Shown: in pieces, positions 17,338 to 26,196 of the stretch
How the letters are laid out: each line of letters begins with the position of its first letter
Numbering within the stretch: the first letter of the stretch is position 1
DNA from: Porticoccus sp950063125
GTDB taxonomy: Bacteria; Pseudomonadota; Gammaproteobacteria; Pseudomonadales; Porticoccaceae
Strand: one strand, 5' to 3'
Assembly (NCBI RefSeq): GCF_963973895.1
Contig: NZ_CAXBBF010000006.1
DNA: 64,000 nucleotides
Notes under the pieces: generated by a model
What the model was told of the DNA's origin: nothing
What the model saw: the letters and a program-made list of their open reading frames with translations, nothing else
The model's database searches: none
Program-made: the position numbers and the translations under genes

Positions 17338-17413
17338 TGGTGGGCCGTGCTGGATTCGAACCAGCGACCAATTGGTTAAAAGCCAACTGCTCTACCAACT
17401 GAGCTAACGACCC
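17338..17413 (-). tRNA. tRNA-Lys (anticodon TTT), island attachment site
   Basis: A complete 76-nt cloverleaf with encoded CCA. Acceptor GGGTCGT pairs with ACGGCCC using one T-G wobble at position 4-69; D arm TAGCTCAGTTGGTAGAGC; anticodon loop CTTTTAA (TTT); T arm CTGGTTCGAATCCAG. The wobble is the only difference from the displaced original 3' end at 5863-5909, so the present 3' portion came with the island. It lies just downstream of queC on the same strand. Confidence 0.97.
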
Positions 17414-17460
17414 TCAGAAGAGGCGCATATCTTACTTATGGGGAGTCAAAAATCAAGTGT

Positions 17461-18153
17461 TTATTCTGTGCCGATATAACGGGTGGGATCTGGCAACCCG
17501 GCTTCCTGAAATCCCGATATTCTCAACCGACAACTATCGCATCGGCCACAGGCAAAACCTCGCTCGTTCGCCTGATAGCAGGAGACTGTTTCCCCATAAT
17601 CAACACCCGCCAACGTTCCCTGGAGGATAATTTCTGCTTTGGTGAGATTAATCAGCGGTTTGTTGATTCGGAGGTAATGCCCTTCAATCCCTGATTTGGT
17701 GGCGAGATTGGCCATTTTTTCAAAAGCTTCGATGTAGTCGGGACGACAGTCCGGATAACCGGAATAATCCACCGCGTTGACCCCGATGAAAATATCCTGG
17801 GCACCCAGCACCTCTGCCCAACCCAGCGCAATGGAGAGAAATACCGTATTGCGGGCCGGCACGTAAGTCACGGGAATGCCGCTGGTCTGCACCTCTGGCA
17901 CATCAATACGGTCATCGGTCAGGGCAGAACCACCAATGGCCCTCAGATCCAGTTTAATGACCTTGTGCTCCTCGGCACCCAGTTGTTCAGAGCAGCGCCG
18001 GGCGGCAACCAGTTCTGCCTGGGCCCGCTGCCCGTAATCAAAGCTCAGGGTATAGCAGCTGAACCCCTGACTTTTTGCCAGCGCCAGCACCGTCGTAGAG
18101 TCCAGGCCGCCGGATACCAGCACCACGGCCCTGTTATTTTCGTTCTCAGTCAT
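17461..18153 (-). CDS. queC: 7-cyano-7-deazaguanine (preQ0) synthase
   Basis: Converts 7-carboxy-7-deazaguanine to preQ0 with ATP and ammonia in queuosine synthesis. The 230-residue product has the PP-loop VVLVSGGLDSTT (about 10-21) and a C-terminal zinc cluster CYQANERGFACGRCDSC (about 192-208). It directly abuts queE (one enzyme step earlier) and lies downstream of the tol-pal-cpoB genes on the same strand, a common gammaproteobacterial order. queA and tgt, the later steps, are at 35913-38089. Confidence 0.96.
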   Translation of the reverse strand: MTENENNRAVVLVSGGLDSTTVLALAKSQGFSCYTLSFDYGQRAQAELVAARRCSEQLGAEEHKVIKLDLRAIGGSALTDDRIDVPEVQTSGIPVTYVPARNTVFLSIALGWAEVLGAQDIFIGVNAVDYSGYPDCRPDYIEAFEKMANLATKSGIEGHYLRINKPLINLTKAEIILQGTLAGVDYGETVSCYQANERGFACGRCDSCRLRISGFQEAGLPDPTRYIGTE

Positions 18154-18804
18154 TCAGTGTCCCGGGGCATCTTTCCACAACAGTTTATGCAATTGAAGCT
18201 GAAACCTGACCGGCAACCTGTCACTCAGCACCCACTCTGCCAGCTCGGTGGCATCCTGCTGGCCGAAGCTCGGAGAAAAGAGGATGTCAGTGACACAGGC
18301 TGGCAGGTCAAACTCATCGAGTTTCATCCGGGCCCATTCGTAGTCCTGCCTGTCACAGATCACAAACTTAATCTGATCCGAGGGTTTCAGGTAAGCAATA
18401 TTTTCATACAGGTTACGATTGACCTCACCAGAGGCGGGGGTTTTCAAGTCCATCACCTTGATCACCCGAGGGTCCACCTCAGCCAGGGATAACGCACCCG
18501 CTGTTTCCAGGCTCACCTGGTACCCTTTATCACAAAGCGCGGCCAACAGCGGCAGGCAGGACTTCTGGGCTAGCGGTTCGCCACCGGTGACACACACCCG
18601 CGAAGCTTCAAAGGTACTCACCTCTTCCAGAATCTGCTCGATTGAGCGCCGCTCGCCACCGTAGAAAGCATATTCCGTGTCGCAATAATGACAACGCAAC
18701 GGACAACCGGTCAGTCGCACGAAAACCGTCGGCAGGCCAACCGTGGACGACTCACCCTGGAGAGAATAAAAAATTTCAGTAATGCGGACAGACGTTTGGT
18801 TCAT
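18154..18804 (-). CDS. queE: 7-carboxy-7-deazaguanine synthase (radical SAM)
   Basis: Radical SAM enzyme forming 7-carboxy-7-deazaguanine from 6-carboxytetrahydropterin. The 216-residue product has the cluster motif CPLRCHYCDTEYAF (CxxxCxxC, about 34-41) and the CVTGGEPLAQ glycine-rich motif (about 72). It ends one base before queC begins, so both are certainly cotranscribed. Confidence 0.95.
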   Translation of the reverse strand: MNQTSVRITEIFYSLQGESSTVGLPTVFVRLTGCPLRCHYCDTEYAFYGGERRSIEQILEEVSTFEASRVCVTGGEPLAQKSCLPLLAALCDKGYQVSLETAGALSLAEVDPRVIKVMDLKTPASGEVNRNLYENIAYLKPSDQIKFVICDRQDYEWARMKLDEFDLPACVTDILFSPSFGQQDATELAEWVLSDRLPVRFQLQLHKLLWKDAPGH

Positions 18805-18870
18805 GGGAGGTACTGCATGTCATCGATGCCGCAGTTTAACCGACATTTACAAAATCAGGAGGCCATCCGA

Positions 18871-19650
18871 TTAAAAGTGTTGATCCAGATAGCGTTTTGC
18901 CAGAGTCGCCGCATTATCATTGCCCGCAGCGGAGGCTTCCAACAGGGATTTGGCCTTCGCTTTATCACCCATCAGGAAATACACCTGGCCGAGTTTGAAG
19001 GCGGCGTCAGAGGCTTTACGGTTCGCTGGATACTGATCTACCACGGCAGAGAAAGCCTGACGGGCAGCATCGAGATCATTTTGTAGCAGATAAATTTCAC
19101 CTAACCAGTAATGTGCATTGGCCACCAGCTTGCCATCCGGATAATCGGCGAGATGTTTTTTGAAAAGGGCAATGGCGTCTTCGGTCTTACCCGCTTTTAG
19201 CTGGTTGTAGGCATTGCTGTAGTGCTTTGCTTCATCCGTGCCGGAATTGACACTTTCGGCAGCGGGACTGTTAGCAGAGGGGCTCTCAGCTGAAGGGCTA
19301 TCAGCCCGATTTGGGGTGGGGGTCACCGACAAGTCACCGGCTGCAATAGCACTGAGCCGCCGATCGAGGTCCATGTAGTCATCCAGCTGACGGGATTTTA
19401 ACTGACGGATTTCGTGGCTCAACTCTTCCACCATTCCTCGCAGGGTTCGGACTTCCTCCTGCAGCATTTGCATCTGGTATTGAGCCCCGCTATTGAAAGC
19501 GGGCACTGAAGCAGGTTCGGCAGTCGGGACAGGGACAGCCCTGAAAGAGGAATCTTGAGATTGACTGCCAAGTTCAGAGACGGGCGCAGCGGCAAAACCG
19601 ACAATGGGCAGGAGAAAGAAAAGAATAATACCAACTGCAGTCACACGCAT
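18871..19650 (-). CDS. cpoB: Cell division coordinator CpoB (YbgF)
   Basis: A periplasmic protein linking Tol-Pal with peptidoglycan synthesis at division. The 259-residue product has a signal peptide (about 1-20), a coiled-coil trimerisation helix (about 50-100, MQMLQEEVRTLRGMVEELSH), a Ser/Ala/Pro-rich linker (about 110-135) and three TPR-like repeats at the C-terminus (about 140-255). It is the last gene of the Tol-Pal cluster, separated from pal by a strong hairpin. Confidence 0.93.
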   Translation of the reverse strand: MRVTAVGIILFFLLPIVGFAAAPVSELGSQSQDSSFRAVPVPTAEPASVPAFNSGAQYQMQMLQEEVRTLRGMVEELSHEIRQLKSRQLDDYMDLDRRLSAIAAGDLSVTPTPNRADSPSAESPSANSPAAESVNSGTDEAKHYSNAYNQLKAGKTEDAIALFKKHLADYPDGKLVANAHYWLGEIYLLQNDLDAARQAFSAVVDQYPANRKASDAAFKLGQVYFLMGDKAKAKSLLEASAAGNDNAATLAKRYLDQHF

Positions 19651-19699
19651 GGGATATCCTCTACCGATAGCACGTAAACGCTACACTGGAAAGACAATA

Positions 19700-19723
19700 C
19701 GCCCGGTGTTTGAACACCGGGCG
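19700..19723 (-). terminator. Hairpin between pal and cpoB
   Basis: A perfect 10-bp stem CGCCCGGTGT/ACACCGGGCG with loop TTGA in the pal-cpoB gap. It lacks a clear T-run on the - strand, so it may attenuate transcription or protect the upstream mRNA 3' end rather than terminate. Confidence 0.45.
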
Positions 19724-19755
19724 TTTGCAAAAAAGCAACGGCGTCTGGGGCGCGA

Positions 19756-20265
19756 TTACTTCATTTCTACGCGACGATTCAACGCCCAGGCAGTTTCATT
19801 GCTATCCAGTGAAGCGGGGCTTTCCTCGCCATAGCTGATCACTTCCAGCAAATTGCCATTCACACCCTCGGAAATCAGGAAATCGCGAACAGCATTGGCG
19901 CGACGCTCACCCAGCGCCATGTTGTATTCGCGTGTTCCTCGCTCGTCAGCATGGCCTTCCAGACGAACATTGACCGGATTGTCGCGCAACCATTCTGCAT
20001 GGAGGCGCAACGCAGCGGTAGATTCGGCATTGAGAACCGCGCGATCAAACTCGAAGTAGAAAACCCGTGGCACAGCTGTATCTGTACCCAGTGTCGTAGC
20101 AGTAACGCCTTCAGTTGATACTGAACCTGTAGACACCTGACTGCTTGGCATTGACGTGCCGGCACTCGCTGTATCTGTTGTATCAGTACCAGTCGAGGAA
20201 CAGCCCGATAACAGCGCCATCACAACGGTAACCAAAGCGCCGTATTTGAGCAGTTGATTATTCAT
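19756..20265 (-). CDS. pal: Peptidoglycan-associated lipoprotein Pal
   Basis: An outer-membrane lipoprotein binding peptidoglycan and TolB. The 169-residue product has a lipobox LLSGC (Cys near 22), a Ser/Thr-rich linker and an OmpA-like C-terminal domain (about 65-169) with VYFEFDRAVL and GHADERGTREYNMALGERRA, which carries the diaminopimelate-binding Asp and Arg. It follows tolB on the same strand. Confidence 0.96.
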   Translation of the reverse strand: MNNQLLKYGALVTVVMALLSGCSSTGTDTTDTASAGTSMPSSQVSTGSVSTEGVTATTLGTDTAVPRVFYFEFDRAVLNAESTAALRLHAEWLRDNPVNVRLEGHADERGTREYNMALGERRANAVRDFLISEGVNGNLLEVISYGEESPASLDSNETAWALNRRVEMK

Positions 20266-20298
20266 TTCTTTCTCCTGTAATTAAATAATGTAGCTTGT

Positions 20299-21585
20299 TT
20301 ATTTTGGTGACCAGGCAGGCTCTCGGACATCGCCGACAGTTGCTGGCAGTAAAAATTTCACACCCGCATCCAGCGAAACAGCTGCCAGTACTCCCTTGCT
20401 GCCTTGTTTGGTTGCGTAAATCAACATAGCACCATTCGGGGCAACTGTAGGGGATTCATCCAGGTACGTTTGTGTTAAAACTCTCAGGTCGCCCGTAACC
20501 AGGTCCTGTGAAGCGATATGAAAATCGCCTTTATCGCGGTGCACCATAACTAAAGTGCGCCCATCAGGAGCAAGTCTTGGTCTGGCATTGTACGACCCTG
20601 CGAAGGTTAAGCGTTCTACCTGTCCGCTGGCAATGGTTAACTTATAAATTTGTGGCGCTCCGCCCCTATCTGAGGTAAAAACCAGTGATTTTCCGTCCGG
20701 GGTCCAGTTTGGTTCGGTATCAATCGCAAAATGCGTGGTCAAGCGCGTAAATTTTCGCGTCATCAAATCAAGCGTATAAAGTTCTGGATTGCCGTCTTTT
20801 GATAAGACAAGAGCCAGTTTTCGACCATCGGGTGACCAGGAGGGTGCGCCGTTGAGACCCCGGAAATTGGTTAACTGTTCGCGGGCTGCCGTAGCAAGAT
20901 TTTGACGAAAAATGGCCGGCCGACCTGTTTCAAAAGAGACGTACACCAACTCCTTGGCATCCGGGGACCAGGCCGGCGACATGATCGGCTCGTCTGATGC
21001 CAACAGCAAACGTTCTCTGGCACCATCTGCATCAGACACCATCAGGCGAAATGACATTTTTCCGTTCTTGGGAATAGCACTCACATAGGCAATGCGGGTA
21101 GAGAAAGCACCGGGGATACCGGTGATAGTCTCATACACCTGGTCGCTTATGTGGTGAGCAATATCTCGCAATTGTGCAGCCTTTCCATCCACAGCCTTGG
21201 TAAACAGCTTGCGACCTCCAGCCACTTCCATAAGGCTGAACGTCACCTTGTAACTGCCCCCCTGATCAGTCACGTCGCCAACCACCAGGTATTCTGTACC
21301 GAGTACCCGCCAGTCACGCAAGTAGACATCATTCTCACGAGCGGGAAATGACAACATGTTTTGCCGGGGTATCGAACTGAACAGGCCACTGCGATCCAGA
21401 TCCGCCGAAACAATTTTACTGATATCCTCGGGCAACGCCCGACCGCCGAGCGTCATCGGTGAAATGGCGATACGGGTCGGGTTGTCGACGCCCTGGGTAA
21501 TTTCGATGGCGAACTCAGCAAATGCTGATGGCAGCCAGCACGTCGCCAGCACACACAAACTTAATAGAAACCCGGTTTTCCTCAC
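20299..21585 (-). CDS. tolB: Tol-Pal system protein TolB
   Basis: A periplasmic beta-propeller that shuttles between Pal and TolA. The 428-residue product has a signal peptide (MRKTGFLLSLCVLATCWLPS), an N-terminal alpha/beta domain (about 25-165) and a six-bladed propeller with repeated SPDG/TPDG-type blades (about 190-428). Length is typical. It begins directly after tolA. Confidence 0.96.
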   Translation of the reverse strand: MRKTGFLLSLCVLATCWLPSAFAEFAIEITQGVDNPTRIAISPMTLGGRALPEDISKIVSADLDRSGLFSSIPRQNMLSFPARENDVYLRDWRVLGTEYLVVGDVTDQGGSYKVTFSLMEVAGGRKLFTKAVDGKAAQLRDIAHHISDQVYETITGIPGAFSTRIAYVSAIPKNGKMSFRLMVSDADGARERLLLASDEPIMSPAWSPDAKELVYVSFETGRPAIFRQNLATAAREQLTNFRGLNGAPSWSPDGRKLALVLSKDGNPELYTLDLMTRKFTRLTTHFAIDTEPNWTPDGKSLVFTSDRGGAPQIYKLTIASGQVERLTFAGSYNARPRLAPDGRTLVMVHRDKGDFHIASQDLVTGDLRVLTQTYLDESPTVAPNGAMLIYATKQGSKGVLAAVSLDAGVKFLLPATVGDVREPAWSPK

Positions 21586-21586
21586 T

Positions 21587-22306
21587 TTATAACCTCAAAT
21601 CATCTGGCCTGAAAATTAATGGCAATTTACGAAAATACGTCTCGAACACCTTCGGTGGTAGTTCCTGTAACTTTTCGAACCTGCCCACTTTAAGAACGGC
21701 CTGCTCAGCAGAACGATCAAATGCCGCATTACCGCTGGATCTGACAATAACAACACTGACCACCTGACCGGTTGGCACCAGCTGTACCAGCAACTCAACC
21801 TCCATATCGCGACGGGAGTTGGGTGGACGGCTCCAGTTGGCGGCCAGACGTTCAAAAACATAATCCGCATAACTGCTGGCCAATTCCTCGTCGTTCGCAG
21901 CCGCCAAAAACGCCTCTTCCTCGGCCAGGGCACTGGCCAGGGCCTGCTCAAGTTGCTGCTGGTCTATTTGCGGCTTGGGCTCCGGTCTTGGTTCCGGCTT
22001 GGGCGCGGGTTTTGGCGCAGGCTTGGGAGCAGGTTTCGGCTCGGGCTTGGGGGCCGGTTTCGGGGCTGGCTTCGGAGTCGGTTTGGGCGCTGGCTTGGGT
22101 GCCGCTTTAGGCACCGGCGGCTTTGGCTTTGGCTTGGCCTTTTCTTCCAGCTTGAGCAACGTTGCCTGAACATATTTCGGCTGGGTAATTTTTCGTTCTT
22201 TCCTCTCCGGTTCCCAATGCACCACCAATAGCACCAACATGCAAGCATGCAACAGCAGGCTCACCACAACGGCAACGGTAAATGAGGAGACTTTGCCGGA
22301 GAACAC
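21587..22306 (-). CDS. tolA: Tol-Pal system protein TolA
   Basis: An inner-membrane protein whose long stalk reaches across the periplasm. The 239-residue product has one N-terminal membrane helix (about 9-29), a central region of about 60 residues built from Lys-Pro repeats (KPAPKP, KPEPKP; about 52-112) in place of the usual Ala-rich helix, and the C-terminal globular domain (about 140-239). The Lys-Pro stalk makes it shorter than E. coli TolA (421) and TonB-like in look, but position between tolR and tolB settles the identity. Confidence 0.93.
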   Translation of the reverse strand: MFSGKVSSFTVAVVVSLLLHACMLVLLVVHWEPERKERKITQPKYVQATLLKLEEKAKPKPKPPVPKAAPKPAPKPTPKPAPKPAPKPEPKPAPKPAPKPAPKPEPRPEPKPQIDQQQLEQALASALAEEEAFLAAANDEELASSYADYVFERLAANWSRPPNSRRDMEVELLVQLVPTGQVVSVVIVRSSGNAAFDRSAEQAVLKVGRFEKLQELPPKVFETYFRKLPLIFRPDDLRL

Positions 22307-22311
22307 GGTAG

Positions 22312-22749
22312 CTAGTTTTTCCCTGGCGGCGGCTCGGTGACCAGCCCGACAGAGGGCGCACCAGCATTCTGCAGCTCACTCATCAACCTGACCACTGTGC
22401 CATAATCCACTTTTGCATCGCCCCAGACCAGCACGGGCGTCTTCGGTTGCACACCCATCACCTTCTGCACTTTTTCTATAATGGAGGTGAGCGGCTCTTC
22501 AATATTCTTGCCGTTGCCGAGATCCAGATAGTAAGTCCCATCGGCCTTCACAGAAACAATGAGGGGTTCCAGGTCCTTGTCATCAAGCGGTGCGGACGGT
22601 GCCTGTGGCAGCTCCACCTTGACCCCCTGCATCAACATGGGGGCTGTCACCATAAAGACAATCAGCAGTACCAGCATCACATCAATGTACGGCACCACAT
22701 TGATTTCAGCCACCAGCCGCCTTTTATGCTTGGGAGTTCGGATAGCCAT
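22312..22749 (-). CDS. tolR: Tol-Pal system protein TolR
   Basis: An ExbD/TolR-family stator subunit using the proton gradient together with TolQ. The 145-residue product has one membrane helix (about 18-40, VVPYIDVMLVLLIVFMVTAP) with the proton-carrying Asp in YIDVML, then a periplasmic domain. It overlaps the tolQ stop by one base. Confidence 0.95.
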   Translation of the reverse strand: MAIRTPKHKRRLVAEINVVPYIDVMLVLLIVFMVTAPMLMQGVKVELPQAPSAPLDDKDLEPLIVSVKADGTYYLDLGNGKNIEEPLTSIIEKVQKVMGVQPKTPVLVWGDAKVDYGTVVRLMSELQNAGAPSVGLVTEPPPGKN

Positions 22750-23420
22750 TAACCGTGTACCCGACGGTGCAGAATACTGGAAAATTCCTCGGCAAAGGTT
22801 TGATAGCCGCTGTAGATACTATCCGCCGATGCTGAATAGCGGTTGTAGGCCAGCACCGCCGGAATCGCGGCAAACAAGCCCATGGCAGTGGCGATCAAGG
22901 CTTCAGAAATACCCGGCGCAACGGTTGCCAGAGTGGCCTGCTGGACCACTGCCAGCCCGCGAAAGGAGTTCATGATCCCCCAGACGGTGCCAAACAAACC
23001 GATGTAGGGGCTCACCGACGCAACGCTGGCCAAAAAAGGTAAATGCCGATTGAGCCGCTCCTCCTCCCGGGACAGGGCAATTCGCATGGATCGCTCGGTG
23101 CCTTCGATGACCGTGTCCGCATCAACGTTCGCCTGCTGGGCCAGGCGGTTGAATTCGCGGAAGCCCGCACGGAATACACTTGCCAGACCTTCGGCGGCAC
23201 CTCTGCCACCAATATCCGTATAGAGCTGATTAAGATCGACCCCAGACCAGAAATTATCCTCAAATTTGCGCAGATTCACCCCCGCATTTCTCAGGTATAG
23301 CCCGCGCTGGATGATCATTACCCAGGAGATGATCGAAGCAAAAAATAACAGCGCCATGACAAATTGCACCAGCAGGGAAGCATCGGCAATCAGACTCCAG
23401 AGTGATAATTGTTCGGTCAC
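22749..23420 (-). CDS. tolQ: Tol-Pal system protein TolQ
   Basis: An ExbB/TolQ-family inner-membrane protein forming the proton channel with TolR. The 223-residue product has three membrane helices (about 17-37, 131-153, 166-188) with Thr and Pro-rich channel segments ASVSPYIGLFGTVWGIM. It lies between ybgC and tolR, as usual. Confidence 0.95.
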   Translation of the reverse strand: MTEQLSLWSLIADASLLVQFVMALLFFASIISWVMIIQRGLYLRNAGVNLRKFEDNFWSGVDLNQLYTDIGGRGAAEGLASVFRAGFREFNRLAQQANVDADTVIEGTERSMRIALSREEERLNRHLPFLASVASVSPYIGLFGTVWGIMNSFRGLAVVQQATLATVAPGISEALIATAMGLFAAIPAVLAYNRYSASADSIYSGYQTFAEEFSSILHRRVHG

Positions 23421-23441
23421 CAGGTAACTCCTGTTTTCTTG

Positions 23442-23843
23442 TTAAATAGCGGCTTGCAATGTTTGCAACATCTCGGCCGGGATGGCCGTGGGTCGCTTCG
23501 TTTGATGATTGATACAGGCCGCTTTCACGACCCCTTCGACCAGAACCTGCTCGCCCCTCAGCACTTTTTGGGCGATGGTGAATGAAGTTCTGCTCACGGC
23601 GACCAGTTTGGCCGTGGCAACAATCTGGTCATCCAATACTGCCGGTTGCCGGTACTTCAATTCCACCGAACAGACCACAAACTGCATGCCCTCAAACAGC
23701 GCCGGCTTGTCATAACCCAACGACCGCATCAGCTCAGTGCGGGCGCGCTCAAGGTACTTCAGATAATTGGCGTAGTAGACAATCCCGCCCGCGTCGGTGT
23801 CTTCCACATACACACGGATCGGTAGACAATATTCGCTGGTCAT
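23442..23843 (-). CDS. ybgC: YbgC-type hotdog acyl-CoA thioesterase
   Basis: The 133-residue product has the family motif VYVEDTDAGGIVYYANYLKYLERARTE split as EDTDAGGIVYYANYL (about 13-27), containing the catalytic Asp. YbgC hydrolyses short acyl-CoAs and is linked to phospholipid enzymes; it is the conserved first gene of the tol-pal operon. It overlaps ruvB by four bases, so ruv and tol genes are likely cotranscribed. Confidence 0.93.
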   Translation of the reverse strand: MTSEYCLPIRVYVEDTDAGGIVYYANYLKYLERARTELMRSLGYDKPALFEGMQFVVCSVELKYRQPAVLDDQIVATAKLVAVSRTSFTIAQKVLRGEQVLVEGVVKAACINHQTKRPTAIPAEMLQTLQAAI

Positions 23844-24877
23844 TTCTCCATGAAATCCAGTTGTTGGTCAATTTTTTGTGGACTTTGCAGACCGAAGTGC
23901 TGGTAGGCAAGGTTTGTAACCATTCGACCCCGAGTGGTTCTCATCAAGTATCCCTGCTGGATCAGAAACGGTTCCAGTACGTCCTCGATCGTTCCCCGCT
24001 CTTCGCTGATCGCGGCGGCCAGACTGTCCACCCCCACAGGCCCCCCATCAAACTTCTGCATGATGGTTAACATCAGCCGTCGATCCATATGATCAAAACC
24101 ATTGGCATCCACATTGAGCATATTCAATGCCTGATCGGCCACCTCCGCACTGATCTTGCCATCTGCCTTGATCTCGGCATAGTCCCTGACCCGACGCAAC
24201 AGGCGATTGGCTATTCTAGGTGTACCCCTCGCACGGCGGGCAATCTCCATAGCGCCCTGCTGCCCCATGGCCACCCCGAGAATATCCGCAGAGCGCGCGA
24301 CAATCGTGCTCAACTCATCCACTGAGTAAAACTCGAGGCGTTGCACGATACCAAATCGATCGCGCAAGGGCGACGTGAGCAACCCCGCCCGGGTGGTTGC
24401 ACCAACAAGAGTAAAGGGTGGCAAGTCCAGCTTGATGGAACGCGCAGCAGGCCCTTCACCGATCATGATATCCAGCTGGTAGTCTTCCATAGCCGGATAA
24501 ATAACCTCTTCCACCACCGGGCTGAGACGATGAATCTCGTCAATGAACAACACGTCCCCCGGCTCCAGATTGGTCATCAGGGCCGCCAGATCACCGGCTT
24601 TCTCCAGCACCGGGCCGGAGGTGGTTTTCAGATCCACACCCATTTCATTGGCAATGATATGGGCCAGGGTGGTCTTGCCCAACCCTGGGGGGCCAAATAC
24701 CAGCGTGTGGTCCAGTGGTTCACCGCGCCTGCGTGCGGCACCGATAAATATTTCCATCTGCTCACGGACCGCCTGCTGCCCGACGTAGTCGGCCAGACTC
24801 AGGGGGCGAATCGCGCGATCAAAGCGCTCCTCCTGCACGGAAGCTTCTGGGGAGATAAGACGATCATTCTCAATCAT
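23840..24877 (-). CDS. ruvB: Holliday junction branch-migration ATPase RuvB
   Basis: A hexameric AAA+ motor for branch migration. The 345-residue product has Walker A GPPGLGKTTLA (about 63-73), Walker B LFIDEIHRL (about 112-120), sensor GATTRAGLL and a C-terminal winged helix (about 265-335) ending in RGRMVTNLAYQHFG. Typical length; follows ruvA by 23 bp. Confidence 0.97.
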   Translation of the reverse strand: MIENDRLISPEASVQEERFDRAIRPLSLADYVGQQAVREQMEIFIGAARRRGEPLDHTLVFGPPGLGKTTLAHIIANEMGVDLKTTSGPVLEKAGDLAALMTNLEPGDVLFIDEIHRLSPVVEEVIYPAMEDYQLDIMIGEGPAARSIKLDLPPFTLVGATTRAGLLTSPLRDRFGIVQRLEFYSVDELSTIVARSADILGVAMGQQGAMEIARRARGTPRIANRLLRRVRDYAEIKADGKISAEVADQALNMLNVDANGFDHMDRRLMLTIMQKFDGGPVGVDSLAAAISEERGTIEDVLEPFLIQQGYLMRTTRGRMVTNLAYQHFGLQSPQKIDQQLDFMEK

Positions 24878-24900
24878 GGGCGCAGTATATCTTGCACGGG

Positions 24901-25503
24901 CTAGCTTTTAACCATGCTTTTCAGAGCAAGGCGAATCAATTCCTGACTGGATTGCCCTTCGCTGGCTACGGCCGTTATCATCCGAGCCGCCTCCTGGGGC
25001 TTGTAACCCAGTGCAATCAGTGCACTCTCGGCCTCCCTGACCGTATCGGTTTGTCGTCCTGCCGGGCCAGTGACTGAAGAGTCTGCCGAATCGGTGGAAA
25101 AATGATTGAGACGATCCCGCATTTCCACGATAAGACGCTCGGCTGTTTTTTTACCGACGCCCGGCAATCGAACCAGTGTGGCGGTATCGTTATGCTGCAC
25201 TGAATGGGCGAAATCAGCCGCCGTCATTCCTGATAAAATTGCCAGCGCCATTTTCGGCCCCACGCCACTGACCCTGATCAGGCTACGAAATAACTCGCGC
25301 TCAATAGTATCGACAAAACCGTAAAGCTGCTGCACATCCTCCCGCACCACAAAATGCGTATGGAGTGTCACGGCCTGGCCCGGTGCCGGTAAATCAAAAA
25401 ATGTATTGAGCGACACCAACACTTCGTAGCCGACACCCTGCACATCAATCAGTAGTTCCGGCGCCTTGCGCTCCAGCAATGTGCCATGAATTCTTCCGAT
25501 CAC
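24901..25503 (-). CDS. ruvA: Holliday junction DNA helicase subunit RuvA
   Basis: The tetrameric junction-binding subunit. The 200-residue product has an N-terminal OB fold (about 1-63, MIGRIHGTLLERKAPELLID), helix-hairpin-helix motifs (about 70-145; VSGVGPKMALAIL and LPGVGKKTAERLIVEM) and a C-terminal RuvB-binding domain. Order ruvC-ruvA-ruvB is standard. Confidence 0.97.
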   Translation of the reverse strand: MIGRIHGTLLERKAPELLIDVQGVGYEVLVSLNTFFDLPAPGQAVTLHTHFVVREDVQQLYGFVDTIERELFRSLIRVSGVGPKMALAILSGMTAADFAHSVQHNDTATLVRLPGVGKKTAERLIVEMRDRLNHFSTDSADSSVTGPAGRQTDTVREAESALIALGYKPQEAARMITAVASEGQSSQELIRLALKSMVKS

Positions 25504-25536
25504 CTCGAAACCCCTCTCTTTATAGGACTCGCCATA

Positions 25537-26055
25537 TTATTTATACCGCCCTCTGGCATAACGAACATCGGGGGGCAACCCGGCCGTGGTGCGGATTGTT
25601 TGCGCATGGCAGAGCGCCACCGCAAGTGCGTCAGCGGCATCCTCAGAGGGCGCCGAAGGCAACTTCAGCAGTCGTGTGACCATATGCTGCACCTGCTCCT
25701 TGCCAGCCGCACCGCTGCCAACCACCGACTGCTTGACTGACCGCGCGGCATATTCGGCCACCGACAACCCCGCGGCAACACCCGCCACAATCGCGGCGCC
25801 ACGGGCCTGACCGAGCTTCAACGCAGCCCTGGGATCACGGGCAAAGAAAACATCCTCAATGGCCATTGTCTCAGGATGATGCTCTTCGATAATGCAGGAA
25901 AGACTCTCAAAGATCACCTTGAGACGATCCGGAAGCGTGCCATCCGGCAGGCGAATAATACCACTGGCAACATACTCGGCGCGCGAACCAACGGCGTTGA
26001 CAAGGCCAAAACCGGTTTTTCTCGAACCGGGGTCTATACCGAGAATCAGTGTCAT
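25537..26055 (-). CDS. ruvC: Crossover junction endodeoxyribonuclease RuvC
   Basis: Resolves Holliday junctions by symmetric nicking. The 172-residue product starts ILGIDPGSRKTGFG with the first catalytic Asp (D7), and carries AIEDVFFARDP (Glu, about 66-69) and a C-terminal DAADALAVALCH (Asp pair, about 138-146). First gene of ruvCAB. Confidence 0.97.
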   Translation of the reverse strand: MTLILGIDPGSRKTGFGLVNAVGSRAEYVASGIIRLPDGTLPDRLKVIFESLSCIIEEHHPETMAIEDVFFARDPRAALKLGQARGAAIVAGVAAGLSVAEYAARSVKQSVVGSGAAGKEQVQHMVTRLLKLPSAPSEDAADALAVALCHAQTIRTTAGLPPDVRYARGRYK

Positions 26056-26145
26056 GGGAATCGCCCGAAATACTGTATATTGTCACAGTATCCTAATCGC
26101 TTGAAAAAACAAGAGCCACCTGCTCCATCATCACTGTCCCCACTA

Positions 26146-26176
26146 AAAAAGGCGGCTGTTGCCAGCCGCCTTTTTG
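26146..26176 (-). terminator. Rho-independent terminator downstream of the small acidic-repeat gene
   Basis: Stem GGCGGCTG/CAGCCGCC (26152-26171, loop TTGC) flanked by A-run and T-run (AAAAAA ... TTTTT), so it can work in either direction. It separates the small gene at 26197 from ruvC. Confidence 0.85.
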
Positions 26177-26196
26177 CATTCACTCAGCAACAACTC

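Larger units (their letters stand above)
5863..17384. mobile_element. tRNA-Lys genomic island with copper genes and integrase cassette
   Basis: Bounded by 47-bp direct repeats of the tRNA-Lys 3' end, with a tyrosine recombinase gene ending 24 bp from the intact tRNA. Contents from left: IS91-type remnant, nhaD-like fragment, DUF2231 gene, copB, copA, broken VIT1/CCC1 gene, complete IS91-type element, a non-coding stretch, and the integrase-alpA-integrase cassette. Flanking genes nadA and queC are neighbours in relatives without an island. No conjugation or replication genes are visible, so if it still moves it needs helper functions; two insertions and two broken genes suggest decay. Confidence 0.85.

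Noticed and set aside
21953..22231. Gly/Arg-rich ORFs opposite tolA
   Set aside because: Shadow frames of the Lys-Pro repeat in tolA, caused by the low-complexity sequence.
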